Shown piece by piece: positions 23,691 through 32,051 of a DNA stretch of 57,464 bases; position 1 is the first letter of the stretch, and each line of letters starts with the position of its first letter. The translations under genes and the position numbers were made by a program. The DNA is from Roseburia sp. (GTDB taxonomy: Bacteria; Bacillota; Clostridia; Oscillospirales; Ruminococcaceae), in the NCBI GenBank assembly GCA_023666265.1, contig JAMPCH010000011.1, forward strand, positions 1 through 57,464. The letters are read 5' to 3'. The notes under the pieces are model-generated. The model was given only the letters and a program-made list of their open reading frames with translations, was not told the DNA's origin and did not search any database.

Positions 23691-24677
23691 ATGAGCCTGA
23701 ACGAACGCTTTTACCGCGAGGCGGAACAGATCCTCGATGAGCGGCGGGCGAAAAACGACCGCCTCCTCGCCCGTCGGGAGGTCGAGATCGCGGAGAAATG
23801 CCCCGAGGCGACCGCGCTCTCGCGCGAGCTGTCCGCGACGGGCGCGCGGCTCGTCGAGCTGATCTTAAACCGCGACGGCGACTTCTCACATAAGCTCGCC
23901 GAGCTCGAAAAAAACAATCTTTTATTACAGGAGCGGCTCGCCGCGACCCTCGTTAAGGGCGGCTATCCCGCCGACTATCTCGACCCGCCCCACGACTGTC
24001 CGCTCTGCCGCGATACGGGGGTCGCCGACGGACGGCGATGCTCATGCATCGCCGCGATCGTAAAAAGGCTCGCGGCGGAGGAGCTGAACCGCTCCTCGCC
24101 GCTCGATCTCTGTGACTTCGCGGACTTTCGCCTCGACTATTACGACGCGACGCGGGAAACGTCGCTCGGCTGTACCGCCCGCGAAGCGATGACCGCGAAC
24201 CTGAGCTTTTGCCGCGCCTACGCGGCGGACTTTCACCTCCCCTACCCGAGCGTGCTTATGTGCGGGGGGACGGGTCTCGGAAAGACCCACCTCTCGCTCA
24301 GTATCGCGCGGAAGGTCTTAGAGAAGGGATACAGCGTCGTCTACGGCTCCGCGCCCGAGCTTTTTCGCCGAATGGAGCGCGAGCACTTCGGGCGGAGCGA
24401 GGGCGATACCGCCGCCGCGTTACAGGAGGCTCAGCTCCTCATTTTAGACGACCTCGGCGCGGAATTTGAAAGTAAGTTTTACGCCGCCGCCCTTTACGGG
24501 GTCGTCAATAACCGCCTCAACGCGGCACTCCCGACGATCGTGAATACGAACTGTAGCGGCGAGGAGCTGAACGAGCGCTACGGCGAGCGCGTTTTTTCGC
24601 GCCTCGCCTCGATGGAACAGCTTCTCTTTGTCGGCGGGGACATCAGAATGATCAAGGCGAACCGCCCGAACGCGTAG
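23691..24677 (+). CDS. DnaI/DnaC-type helicase loader ATPase
   Basis: 328 residues. The N-terminal helical region is followed by a zinc-binding 'CPLCRDTG' ... 'RCSC' pair (about 103-118), then an AAA+ domain: Walker A 'GGTGLGKTHLS' (about 190-200), Walker B 'LLILDDLGAE' (about 247-256), sensor 1 'IVNTNCS' and Arg finger region 'YGERVFSRL'. It loads the replicative helicase, working with the DnaD-like protein encoded just upstream (52-bp gap). GAAAGGATGATCACGAA precedes ATG 23691. Confidence 0.92.
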   Translation: MSLNERFYREAEQILDERRAKNDRLLARREVEIAEKCPEATALSRELSATGARLVELILNRDGDFSHKLAELEKNNLLLQERLAATLVKGGYPADYLDPPHDCPLCRDTGVADGRRCSCIAAIVKRLAAEELNRSSPLDLCDFADFRLDYYDATRETSLGCTAREAMTANLSFCRAYAADFHLPYPSVLMCGGTGLGKTHLSLSIARKVLEKGYSVVYGSAPELFRRMEREHFGRSEGDTAAALQEAQLLILDDLGAEFESKFYAAALYGVVNNRLNAALPTIVNTNCSGEELNERYGERVFSRLASMEQLLFVGGDIRMIKANRPNA

Positions 24678-24716
24678 GGATGAAGCATACAAAGACTATC
24701 TTGAAAGGAACTGTCT

Positions 24717-26033
24717 ATGAACCGTTTAATCGCAATCGTCGGACGACCGAACGTCGGGAAATCGACGCTTTTTAATAAACTGATCGGGCGGCGGGTCGCG
24801 ATCGTCGAGGATACCCCCGGGGTGACGCGCGATCGGATCTACGGGCGAGCCGAGTGGCGAAACCGCCCGTTTCGCCTCGTCGATACCGGCGGGATCGAGC
24901 CGGAGAGTAAGGATCTCCTCCTCTCCCAGATGCGGGCGCAGGCTCAGCTCGCGATCGACAGCGCGGACGCGATCATCCTCGTGACCGATCTGACGACGGG
25001 CGTGACCGCGAGCGACGAGAACGTCGCCGCCATGCTCTTAAAGAGCGGGAAGCCCGTCGTCCTCTGTGTGAATAAATGCGACGCGATCGGCGCGCCGCCG
25101 CCCGAGCTCTATGAGTTTTATAACCTCGGGCTCGGCGACCCGATCCCCGTTTCGTCGATCCACGGTCACGGGACGGGCGACCTCCTCGACGCGGCGTTCG
25201 CCCACCTCCCGCCCATAGAGGAGGAGGACGAGGACGAGGCGACCGTTAAGGTCGCCGTTATCGGGAAGCCGAATGCGGGGAAATCCTCGCTCGTCAATCG
25301 GATCGCGGGCGAGGAGCGCGTGATCGTCTCCGAGATCGCGGGGACGACGCGCGACGCGACCGATACCCTTATCGAGCGCGACGGGGGGAAGTACCTTCTC
25401 ATCGATACGGCGGGGATTCGCCGTAAGGCTAAGGTCACCGACGACGTCGAGCGTTACAGCGTCCTACGCGCCTATATGGCGATCGACCGCGCGGACGTAT
25501 GCGTCATTATGATCGACGCGAACGTCGGCTATACCGAACAGGACAGTAAGGTCGCCGGCTATGCCCACGATAAGGGAAAGGCTTGTGTCATCGCGATCAA
25601 TAAATGGGACGCGATCGAGAAGGACGACAAGACGATGAAGGTATTCCGCGAAAAGCTCGACGTGGATTTCTCGTTTATGTCCTACGCCCCCTATGTCTTT
25701 ATCTCCGCCCTCACGGGTCAGCGGATCGATAAGCTTTTTGAGGAGATCCGCCTCACCGCCGAACAAAACGCGCGGCGGATCACGACGGGGATGTTAAACG
25801 ACCTCCTCGCCTACGCGACGGCGCGGGTACAGCCCCCCTCGGATAAGGGGAAGCGTCTCAAGCTCTATTATATGACCCAAGCGTCGACAAAGCCGCCGAC
25901 CTTCGTCGTCTTCTGTAATAAAAAAGAGCTTTTTCATTACTCCTATCAGCGCTATATCGAGAATCAGATCCGCGAGGCTTTTTCGCTCGATCGGACGCCG
26001 ATCAGGATCGTCGTTCGCGAGCGCGGAGAATAA
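24717..26033 (+). CDS. der: Ribosome biogenesis GTPase Der (EngA)
   Basis: 438 residues with two consecutive GTPase domains and a C-terminal KH-like domain, needed for 50S subunit maturation. First G1 'GRPNVGKSTLFN' (about 8-19), G3 'DTGG', G4 'NKCD'. Second G1 'GKPNAGKSSLVN' (about 180), G3 'DTAGIRRK', G4 'NKWD'. The end shows the Der-type 'YMTQASTKPPTFVVFCN' and 'YQRYIENQIREAF'. The start follows TTGAAAGGAA. Length and all motifs are standard. Confidence 0.96.
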   Translation: MNRLIAIVGRPNVGKSTLFNKLIGRRVAIVEDTPGVTRDRIYGRAEWRNRPFRLVDTGGIEPESKDLLLSQMRAQAQLAIDSADAIILVTDLTTGVTASDENVAAMLLKSGKPVVLCVNKCDAIGAPPPELYEFYNLGLGDPIPVSSIHGHGTGDLLDAAFAHLPPIEEEDEDEATVKVAVIGKPNAGKSSLVNRIAGEERVIVSEIAGTTRDATDTLIERDGGKYLLIDTAGIRRKAKVTDDVERYSVLRAYMAIDRADVCVIMIDANVGYTEQDSKVAGYAHDKGKACVIAINKWDAIEKDDKTMKVFREKLDVDFSFMSYAPYVFISALTGQRIDKLFEEIRLTAEQNARRITTGMLNDLLAYATARVQPPSDKGKRLKLYYMTQASTKPPTFVVFCNKKELFHYSYQRYIENQIREAFSLDRTPIRIVVRERGE

Positions 26034-26059
26034 TTTGCTTATATTCAAGGAAATCAACT

Positions 26060-26731
26060 ATGGAACTGTTTCTGAAAATTTTATGCTTCGCGGCGGTCGC
26101 CGTGATCCCCTATCTCCTCTGTGGGGTCAATTCCGCGATCATCGTCACAAGGCTCAAAACGGGGAAGGATATCCGCTCGATGGGGAGCGGGAACGCCGGT
26201 CTCACCAATACGCTCAGGACTCAGGGGAAGCTCGCCGCGCTCTTTGTCCTCGTCGGCGATATATTAAAGGGCGTGCTTTCGATCCTCGCGGTTTCGCTCC
26301 TCTTTCGCCTTCTTCTCGGGGTCGATACCTATTCGATGACCGAGGGCTTTTCATGGGTCAACTACTGCGCGGGCGTTTTCGCCGTCCTCGGGCATATCTA
26401 CCCCGTTTTTTACGGCTTTAAGGGCGGGAAGGGGATCCTCGTGACCTTCGCGATCATGCTGACGATCGACGCCGTCCCCGCCCTCCTCCTCCTCGGCGTA
26501 TTCGGGATCGTGACGGCGCTGACCCGTTATGTTTCGCTCGGGTCGATCGTCGCGGCGGCGCTCTATCCGTTTACCGTCCTCGCCTTCTCTCTGATGGAGG
26601 GGAACGTCTGCGCGTGGGCGGATTTCGCCTTCGCGGCGGGGATCGCCTTCCTCCTCATTTTTATGCACCGCGCGAACCTCAAGCGCCTCAAAGACCATAC
26701 CGAGAAAAAGCTCGGCGAAAAGGCGAGCTGA
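26060..26731 (+). CDS. plsY: Acyl-phosphate:glycerol-3-phosphate acyltransferase PlsY
   Basis: 223 residues, polytopic. Conserved loops: 'GMGSGN'-type motif as 'SMGSGNAGLTNTLRTQGK' (about 40-57), 'GHIYPVFYGFKGGKG' (about 112-126) and a late basic loop 'FMHRANLKRLKDHTEKKLG'. It makes lysophosphatidic acid, the first step of membrane phospholipid synthesis in Gram-positives. The pairing der-plsY (27-bp gap) is common in Clostridia. The restriction-modification pair is inserted right after it. Confidence 0.95.
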   Translation: MELFLKILCFAAVAVIPYLLCGVNSAIIVTRLKTGKDIRSMGSGNAGLTNTLRTQGKLAALFVLVGDILKGVLSILAVSLLFRLLLGVDTYSMTEGFSWVNYCAGVFAVLGHIYPVFYGFKGGKGILVTFAIMLTIDAVPALLLLGVFGIVTALTRYVSLGSIVAAALYPFTVLAFSLMEGNVCAWADFAFAAGIAFLLIFMHRANLKRLKDHTEKKLGEKAS

Positions 26732-26822
26732 GTGCTTCTTATTTTTGGGAAGGTCGTCACTGCCCGTTCCCGCTTTCTTCCCCGAGGGGAAGGACGGTAT
26801 ATGATCAAAGGTCACGCGGCGG

Positions 26823-26874
26823 AAAGGCAGGCTTAGCCTTTATAACCACTTTATTTTTAAAAAACATATAAAGT
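26823..26874 (+). promoter_or_regulatory. Inverted repeats upstream of the methyltransferase gene
   Basis: AAAGGC / GCCTTT (26823-26828, 26836-26841) and ACTTTAT / ATAAAGT (26848-26854, 26868-26874) lie in an AT-rich stretch just before the methyltransferase gene. The second is a plausible operator for self-regulation. I could not place a convincing -35/-10 pair. Confidence 0.45.
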
Positions 26875-26912
26875 AAATTATTACCGTATGCTAACTTTTC
26901 GGAGGTGATCCA

Positions 26913-28097
26913 ATGAATTCGATCGAGCTTTTTTGCGGAACAGGCGGGCTGGCGCTCGGCTTACAGATGTCCGGGTTTCATCATGTGGCGCTCTTTGAGT
27001 GGAATAAAGATTCATGCGATAATATCAAATTTAATATCCAAAGCGGAAATCGGCTCGTTAAGGGATGGAACGTATATCAAAAGGATGTTCGCTCGATTTG
27101 TTATGACGATTATTCCGATAAGATCCAACTTGTTTCGGGAGGTCCCCCTTGCCAACCGTTTTCACTGGGGGGAAAGGCGCTCGCCAATAACGATAAAAGA
27201 GATATGTTCCCCGAAGCCGTCAGAGCCGTTCGCGAGCTTATGCCCCCCGTATTTATTTTTGAAAATGTCCGCGGTCTGCTTCGAAAATCCTTCTCAAAAT
27301 ATTTTAATTATATACTTTTACAGCTCCGATACCCGGAAATTGAAAAAAAGGATAACATGACATGGGAAGATCACCTCTCCGAGCTTGAAAAATATCATAC
27401 ATCCTCCTGCCCAAAAGGGTTGACATACAATGTGATTTGTCGCCCGCTCAACGCCGCCGACTACGGTGTCCCTCAAAACAGGCAACGAGTCATTATCGTC
27501 GGATTTCGCAGCGATTGTAATGCAAATTGGACATTCCCGAGGACTACACACTCACAAGAGGCATTGCTTTATTCAAAATGGATCTCCAAAACCTATTGGA
27601 AGGAACACGATATTCCCGTCCCGTCGGAAATACCCTTCAATAAATCAAAGCTGAATTTGATCGAACGATCGGTAAAATCCGAGGAATACCCCTATCAGAG
27701 ATGGAGGACTGTCAGAGACGCAATAGGCGACTTACCCGATCCGATCCGATCCCAAAGAGATCATTCGGTATTTAATCACGAATTTCGCCCCGGCGCAAAA
27801 TCCTACGCCGGTCACTCCGGGAGCGTGATGGACGAACCCTCAAAAACAATTAAAGCCGGCGTACACGGCGTCCCGGGCGGGGAGAATACCGTAGTATTGG
27901 ACGACGGGACGGTAAGATATTATACGGTACGCGAAAGCGCTCGTATACAGACTTTCCCGGATAACTATTTATTCAATTCCTCGTGGACGGAGAGCATGAG
28001 ACAGATCGGGAACGCCGTACCCGTTAAACTGGCGAACGAAGTGGGAAAATCCATATACCTAAAAATGAAGGAGATCCTTGATGAAAACCAAACATAA
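26913..28097 (+). CDS. DNA (cytosine-5-)-methyltransferase of an Eco29kI-like system
   Basis: 394 residues with the ordered m5C motifs: I 'LFCGTGGLALGLQMSG', IV 'SGGPPCQPFSLGGK' with the catalytic Cys, VI 'FENVRGL', VIII 'QNRQRVIIVGF', IX/X 'MRQIGNAVPVKLANE'. It protects DNA from the partner nuclease encoded next. The Shine-Dalgarno GGAGGTGATCC matches the 16S tail over 11 bases, stronger than neighbours' GAAAGGA. Codon use is AT-richer than the host genes, so the pair was probably acquired laterally. If the partner's family assignment is right, the target is CCGCGG; that site does occur here (for example 135-140, 10477-10482 and inside this gene at 27269-27274). Confidence 0.92.
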   Translation: MNSIELFCGTGGLALGLQMSGFHHVALFEWNKDSCDNIKFNIQSGNRLVKGWNVYQKDVRSICYDDYSDKIQLVSGGPPCQPFSLGGKALANNDKRDMFPEAVRAVRELMPPVFIFENVRGLLRKSFSKYFNYILLQLRYPEIEKKDNMTWEDHLSELEKYHTSSCPKGLTYNVICRPLNAADYGVPQNRQRVIIVGFRSDCNANWTFPRTTHSQEALLYSKWISKTYWKEHDIPVPSEIPFNKSKLNLIERSVKSEEYPYQRWRTVRDAIGDLPDPIRSQRDHSVFNHEFRPGAKSYAGHSGSVMDEPSKTIKAGVHGVPGGENTVVLDDGTVRYYTVRESARIQTFPDNYLFNSSWTESMRQIGNAVPVKLANEVGKSIYLKMKEILDENQT

Positions 28098-28725
28098 CGA
28101 TGATATACCCGTACTTACCCCCTATAATCCTCTAAACAAGCGTCATCTCGGCGAACAAGTGGCAGAAGCTCTCCTTTCCGAGCCCATACACATATTACCG
28201 CCCCAAAAGTTTATCGGCGCGGGTATTTACGCTCTTTATTACATGGGGGATTTTACCGCATACACAATGTTATCAAAATTAAATAAAGACGGTAAATTTT
28301 TATACCCCATCTATGTGGGAAAGGCTGTTCCCGAAGGGGCACGAAAGGGCGGTCAAGGGGAGGACACGGAACCCGGCTTCGCTTTATACAAGCGATTAAA
28401 CGATCACGCTAAATCCATAGAAGCGGCTTATAATTTAAATTTATCGGATTTTCGTTGCCGATTTGTTGCGGTAGACGATATATGGATACCTTTAGCGGAA
28501 TCTATGATGATCGAACGCTTTAAGCCCGTTTGGAACTGCCTACTCGAAGGCTTTGGAAATCACGCTCCGGGAAAGGGCAGGATCTCGATGATGACCCCCT
28601 CGTGGGACTGGTTTCACCCCGGTAGGGAATGGGCAAAAAAATTATTGCCTAATTCAAAATCGGTAGAGCAATTGGAGCTGGAGATCCAACAGTATCTTTC
28701 AAGCTTATTGAAAGGAATGGTCTAG
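28081..28725 (+). CDS. Eco29kI-like type II restriction endonuclease (GIY-YIG)
   Basis: 214 residues. The GIY-YIG nuclease core is visible: 'GAGIYALYYMG' and 'YPIYVGKAVPEGARKGG' for the two tyrosine strands, 'LYKRLNDHAKSIEAA' with the conserved Arg, 'PLAESMMIERFKPVWN' with the metal-binding Glu, then 'GFGNHAPGKGR', which I recognise from Eco29kI-family enzymes (CCGC^GG). ATG 28081 is chosen because GAAGGAGAT is 6 bases upstream; the start overlaps the methyltransferase end by 17 bases, so the two are translationally coupled. The specificity is inferred from family resemblance only. AT-rich codon use matches the methyltransferase gene. Confidence 0.85.
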   Translation: MKTKHNDDIPVLTPYNPLNKRHLGEQVAEALLSEPIHILPPQKFIGAGIYALYYMGDFTAYTMLSKLNKDGKFLYPIYVGKAVPEGARKGGQGEDTEPGFALYKRLNDHAKSIEAAYNLNLSDFRCRFVAVDDIWIPLAESMMIERFKPVWNCLLEGFGNHAPGKGRISMMTPSWDWFHPGREWAKKLLPNSKSVEQLELEIQQYLSSLLKGMV

Positions 28726-28726
28726 T

Positions 28727-29710
28727 ATGAATTTTGTACAAGTCGACGTAACGACGACCTCCGAGGCGGTCGAGGTCTTGGTCATGCGGCTCTCCGAGCT
28801 CGGGATCACGGGCTTTGTCATTCACGACCCCGCCGATTTTGAGGAATTTCTCCAAAATAAGGACATGAATTGGGACTATGTCGACGACGGGCTGATGAGG
28901 CTCAAAAACGAGCCGACCTATCTGACGCTCTATCTCGCCGATAACGCCCAAGGGGTCGAGACCCTCGCGGCGCTAAAGGGCGTCCTCGCCGAGCTTAAGG
29001 CGAAGGACAGCGCTTTTTACGGCTCGCTCGACCTGACGCTCGACCGCGTGAAGGAGGAGGACTGGGCGAATAACTGGAAACAGTATTATAAGCCCTTCGC
29101 CGTCGGCGAAAGGCTCGCGGTCAAGCCGTCGTGGGAGCCGCTCCCCGCCGAGCTTCGCGGGCGGGCGATCCTCGTGATCGACCCCGCCTCCTCCTTTGGG
29201 ACGGGTCAACATCACACCACCCGCCTCGTCATGGAGGCGCTCGAGGAGACGTTAAACGAGGGCGACCGCCTCCTCGATCTCGGCTGTGGGAGCGGTATCC
29301 TCGCGATCGCGGGGATGCTCCTCGGGGCGAAGGAAGCCGTCCTCGTCGATATTTTTGAGAACGCCGCGTCGACCGCCGCCGAGAATATGCGTAAAAACGG
29401 CTTTTTTGACGGACAGTTCCGCGCCCTCTGTGGGAATATCCTCGAGGACGAGCTTCTCCGCGCCTCGATCCTCGCCGACGGGCGCTTTAGGGTCGTGACC
29501 GCGAATATCGTCGCCGACGTGATCGTCGCGATGAGCGGTCATTTCGGCGAATTTTTGACCGAGGACGGAACGCTCATCATCTCAGGGATCATCACCGAGC
29601 GCCTTCCCGAGGTACGTACCGCGCTCAGGATAAACGGCTTCGTCGAGCTCGGGCATACCGAGCGGGAGGACTGGAACATTCTTATTTTAAAGAAGGGATC
29701 GAGCCGATGA
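28727..29710 (+). CDS. prmA: Ribosomal protein L11 methyltransferase
   Basis: 327 residues. The N-terminal substrate-recognition domain (about 1-100) has the PrmA-type 'EEDWANNWKQYYKPFAVGER' and 'LVIDPASSFGTGQHHTTRL'. The Rossmann methyltransferase domain follows with the SAM loop 'LLDLGCGSGILAIAG' (about 184-198) and 'VTANIVADVIVAM'. It trimethylates ribosomal protein L11. The start lies 1 base after the stop of the restriction gene, and GAAAGGA at the end of that gene serves as its ribosome site, so the R-M insertion is neatly joined to this operon. Confidence 0.95.
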   Translation: MNFVQVDVTTTSEAVEVLVMRLSELGITGFVIHDPADFEEFLQNKDMNWDYVDDGLMRLKNEPTYLTLYLADNAQGVETLAALKGVLAELKAKDSAFYGSLDLTLDRVKEEDWANNWKQYYKPFAVGERLAVKPSWEPLPAELRGRAILVIDPASSFGTGQHHTTRLVMEALEETLNEGDRLLDLGCGSGILAIAGMLLGAKEAVLVDIFENAASTAAENMRKNGFFDGQFRALCGNILEDELLRASILADGRFRVVTANIVADVIVAMSGHFGEFLTEDGTLIISGIITERLPEVRTALRINGFVELGHTEREDWNILILKKGSSR

Positions 29711-30732
29711 TCACGATAAGCGTTTGTATGATCGTTAAAAACGAGGAGGGGCGGCTTCGCCGCTGTCTCGAATGTCTGAAGCCGATCGCCGACGAGATCC
29801 TTATCGCCGACACCGGCTCGACCGATCGGACGAAGGAGATCGCGGCGGAGTTTACCGATCATATCTACGACTTCCCGTGGGTCGGCGATTTCTCCGCCGC
29901 GCGAAATTTTATCTTCTCCAAGGCGAGGATGGACTATATCTATACCGCCGACGCGGACGAGGAGCTTGACGCGGCGAATATCCGCCGCTTCCTCGACCTT
30001 AAAAAGGTTCTCCTCCCCGAGATCGAGATCGTCCAGATGCGCTATCTCAATCTGATGGAGGAGAATACCGCCTATAACGCGCGCCGCGAGCTACGCCCCA
30101 AGCTTTATCGGCGGCTCCGTACCTTTGAGTGGATCGACCCGATCCACGAAACGGTACGCCTCGACCCGATCGTCTATGACAGCGAGATCGAGATCCTTCA
30201 TAAAGCCGAGGGAAACCACGCGAAGCGCGACCTCGCCGCCTTCCGAAAAGCGATCGCGGGCGGGACGCGCCTCTCAAAAAAGCTCCACTCGATGTACGCC
30301 AAGGAGCTTTTGATCGCGGGAGACCCCGACGACCTCGCGGCGGCGGAGGGCTTCTTCCGCGAGAGCTATACCGACGAGCGCCGAACGCCCGACGAGCGGC
30401 GCGAGGCGGCGTGCGTCCTCGCGCGGTGTTATCGCCTTAGGGGGGAGGTCGCCGCGTTTTTTCGGGTGATCCTCCGCGAGCTCCCCTATGGCTATACCGC
30501 CGAGCTTTGTACCGAGATCGGGGCGTATTTTTACGAGGCGGGCGACTTCGCCGAGGCGCTCTGTTGGTACAACGACGCGATCTATGAGGTCGAGGCGGTC
30601 GTCTCTGTTTTTGTGAAGGGGAGCGAGTCCCTGCGCCGTTTGGCGGACTGTTACGAAAAAACGGGCGACCCGATCACGGCGGAGCGCCTGAGGCGGGAGG
30701 CGGACGAATGGACGCTCCCCGAGACAGTTTAA
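29707..30732 (+). CDS. Family 2 glycosyltransferase with C-terminal helical repeats
   Basis: 341 residues. A GT-A fold N-terminal domain begins 'ISVCMIVKNEEGRLRRCLEC', has 'IADTGSTDRTKEIA' and the metal/nucleotide site 'YTADADEELD' (about 80-89). After about residue 190 the sequence becomes TPR-like helices ('YAKELLIAGDPDDLAAAEGF' and following). The layout is like SunS/ thiopeptide-type or other clostridial GT2-TPR proteins; acceptor unknown. It overlaps prmA by 4 bases (ATGA). Its stop codon TAA is also the first bases of TIR element copy 2. Confidence 0.85.
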   Translation: MITISVCMIVKNEEGRLRRCLECLKPIADEILIADTGSTDRTKEIAAEFTDHIYDFPWVGDFSAARNFIFSKARMDYIYTADADEELDAANIRRFLDLKKVLLPEIEIVQMRYLNLMEENTAYNARRELRPKLYRRLRTFEWIDPIHETVRLDPIVYDSEIEILHKAEGNHAKRDLAAFRKAIAGGTRLSKKLHSMYAKELLIAGDPDDLAAAEGFFRESYTDERRTPDERREAACVLARCYRLRGEVAAFFRVILRELPYGYTAELCTEIGAYFYEAGDFAEALCWYNDAIYEVEAVVSVFVKGSESLRRLADCYEKTGDPITAERLRREADEWTLPETV

Positions 30733-30905
30733 GGCAACACCGCGCAATTACCGCCTGCGGCTTTGCCGTCCGATTGACAGCCATATTTTCCGCCATATTG
30801 CACAGATTTTCTTTGAAAGGCGTCAGCCTTCCTGCATAAAATCTGTACAATCTGACGAAAAATCTGACTGCCACTCAAACGACAATAATTGTGCGGTGTA
30901 GCCTT
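30731..30905 (+). mobile_element. TIR element copy 2 (175 bp)
   Basis: Ends AAGGCAACACCGCGCAATTA and TAATTGTGCGGTGTAGCCTT. Internal stem ACAGATTTT / AAAATCTGT differs from copy 3 (ACAGAATTT / AAATTCTGT) by changes on both arms that keep pairing. Nested AAGGC-GTCA-GCCTT tops the hairpin. Starts within the stop codon of the glycosyltransferase gene, in sense orientation. Confidence 0.92.
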
Positions 30906-30970
30906 CACTCGCCGATCTCAACGCCTTCCGTAAAAAAATTAAAAAAAGACTTTCTTTTTGTCGGAAATTG

Positions 30971-30979
30971 TGATATACT
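30971..30979 (+). promoter_or_regulatory. Extended -10 promoter element for parA
   Basis: TGATATACT is an extended -10 (TG-n-TATACT). No good -35 stands 17 bases upstream. TIR element copy 3 lies between this promoter and the parA start, so the parA leader would contain the element. The 508-bp gap 30733-31241 otherwise holds only the two TIR elements. Confidence 0.55.
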
Positions 30980-31019
30980 GTACGATGTGTGGAATAAAAA
31001 AAGACAGGATCGGCGGATA

Positions 31020-31193
31020 AAGGCAACACCGCACAATGACCGGCTACGCCTTTGCCGTCCCATCGACAGCCATCTTTTCCGCCATATCGCACAGAATTTT
31101 TTTGAAAGGCGTCAGCCTTCCTGCAAAAATTCTGTACAATCTGACGAAAAACCTGACTGCCGCTGGAACGACAATCATTGTGCGGTGTAGCCT
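31020..31193 (+). mobile_element. TIR element copy 3 (174 bp)
   Basis: Ends AAGGCAACACCGCACAAT and ATTGTGCGGTGTAGCCT give a perfectly paired 15-16-bp core. Internal arms ACAGAATTTTT / AAAAATTCTGT are perfect. It is about 95% like copy 4 by eye and lies in the leader of parA, 48 bases before the start codon. Confidence 0.92.
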
Positions 31194-31241
31194 AAAAAAG
31201 CGCCGCGAGCCGGGAGCTTCCCCGGCGGAAAGGACAGAAAG

Positions 31242-32036
31242 TTGACAGCGATCATCTCTATTGTAAACCAAAAAGGCGGCGTCGCCAAGACGACGACCGC
31301 GATCAATCTTTCCGCCGCGCTCGGCGCGATGGGACAGCGCGTCCTCCTCGTCGATCTCGACCCACAGGGGAACGCGACGGCGGGCTGTGGCTACGCGGGC
31401 GCGGCGAAGAAAAAATTTGAATATACGACCTATGACGTGATCATGGGAGAGGCGCGACCCGCTCAAGCGGTCGTTAAAACGCGGTTCAAGAACCTGTCCC
31501 TAATGCCCGCGACGGCGAGCCTCGCCGAGGCGGAGGTGAGACTGATGCGCTTTGAGAATAAGACGCTCTGTCTCAAAAAAGCACTCCTCCAGATCAAGGA
31601 CGACTATGACATTATGATCGTCGACTGTCTCCCCTCGCTCGGGGTACTCGCGCTGAACGGACTGAGCGCCTGTGATCGGCTCATTATCCCCATGCAATGC
31701 GAGCCGTACAGCCTCGAGGGGGTCGCGGAGCTGCTCGCGACGGTGAAGCGGATCAAAAAGTCGAGCAACCGCGGGCTACAGATCATGGGGATCGTCTTTA
31801 CCATGCTCGACCGCCGCTTAACGGTGAACCGCGAGGTCATGCGGAGTATCAAGGCGAAATTTCCCGAGGACGTGATCTTTAAGACCGAGATCCCGCGAAA
31901 CGTCCGTATCTCCGAAGCGCCGAGCCACGGCGAACCGATCCTCTATTACGCCCCCGACTCTAAGGGCGCGGAGGCGTATGACCGCCTCGCGAAGGAGGTA
32001 CTGAAAAAATGCCGCGAGCTGGAAGAAATGCTCTGA
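31242..32036 (+). CDS. parA: Chromosome-partitioning ATPase ParA (Soj)
   Basis: 264 residues. A deviant Walker ATPase beginning 'IISIVNQKGGVAKTTTAINL' (Walker A', about 3-22), 'VLLVDLDPQGNAT' (A') and 'IMIVDCLPSLGVL' (Walker B). It binds DNA non-specifically in the ATP state and drives origin segregation with ParB, whose gene follows after 15 bases. The start is TTG 31242, supported by AAAGGA 7 bases upstream; there is no ATG option. TTG initiation plus a TIR element in the leader suggests low or tuned expression. Confidence 0.94.
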   Translation: MTAIISIVNQKGGVAKTTTAINLSAALGAMGQRVLLVDLDPQGNATAGCGYAGAAKKKFEYTTYDVIMGEARPAQAVVKTRFKNLSLMPATASLAEAEVRLMRFENKTLCLKKALLQIKDDYDIMIVDCLPSLGVLALNGLSACDRLIIPMQCEPYSLEGVAELLATVKRIKKSSNRGLQIMGIVFTMLDRRLTVNREVMRSIKAKFPEDVIFKTEIPRNVRISEAPSHGEPILYYAPDSKGAEAYDRLAKEVLKKCRELEEML

Positions 32037-32051
32037 AAGAAAGGATAAACT

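Noticed and set aside
9951-28725. A defence island linking DUF2130 and the R-M pair
   Set aside because: They are about 16 kb apart with housekeeping genes between; no other defence gene clusters with either.
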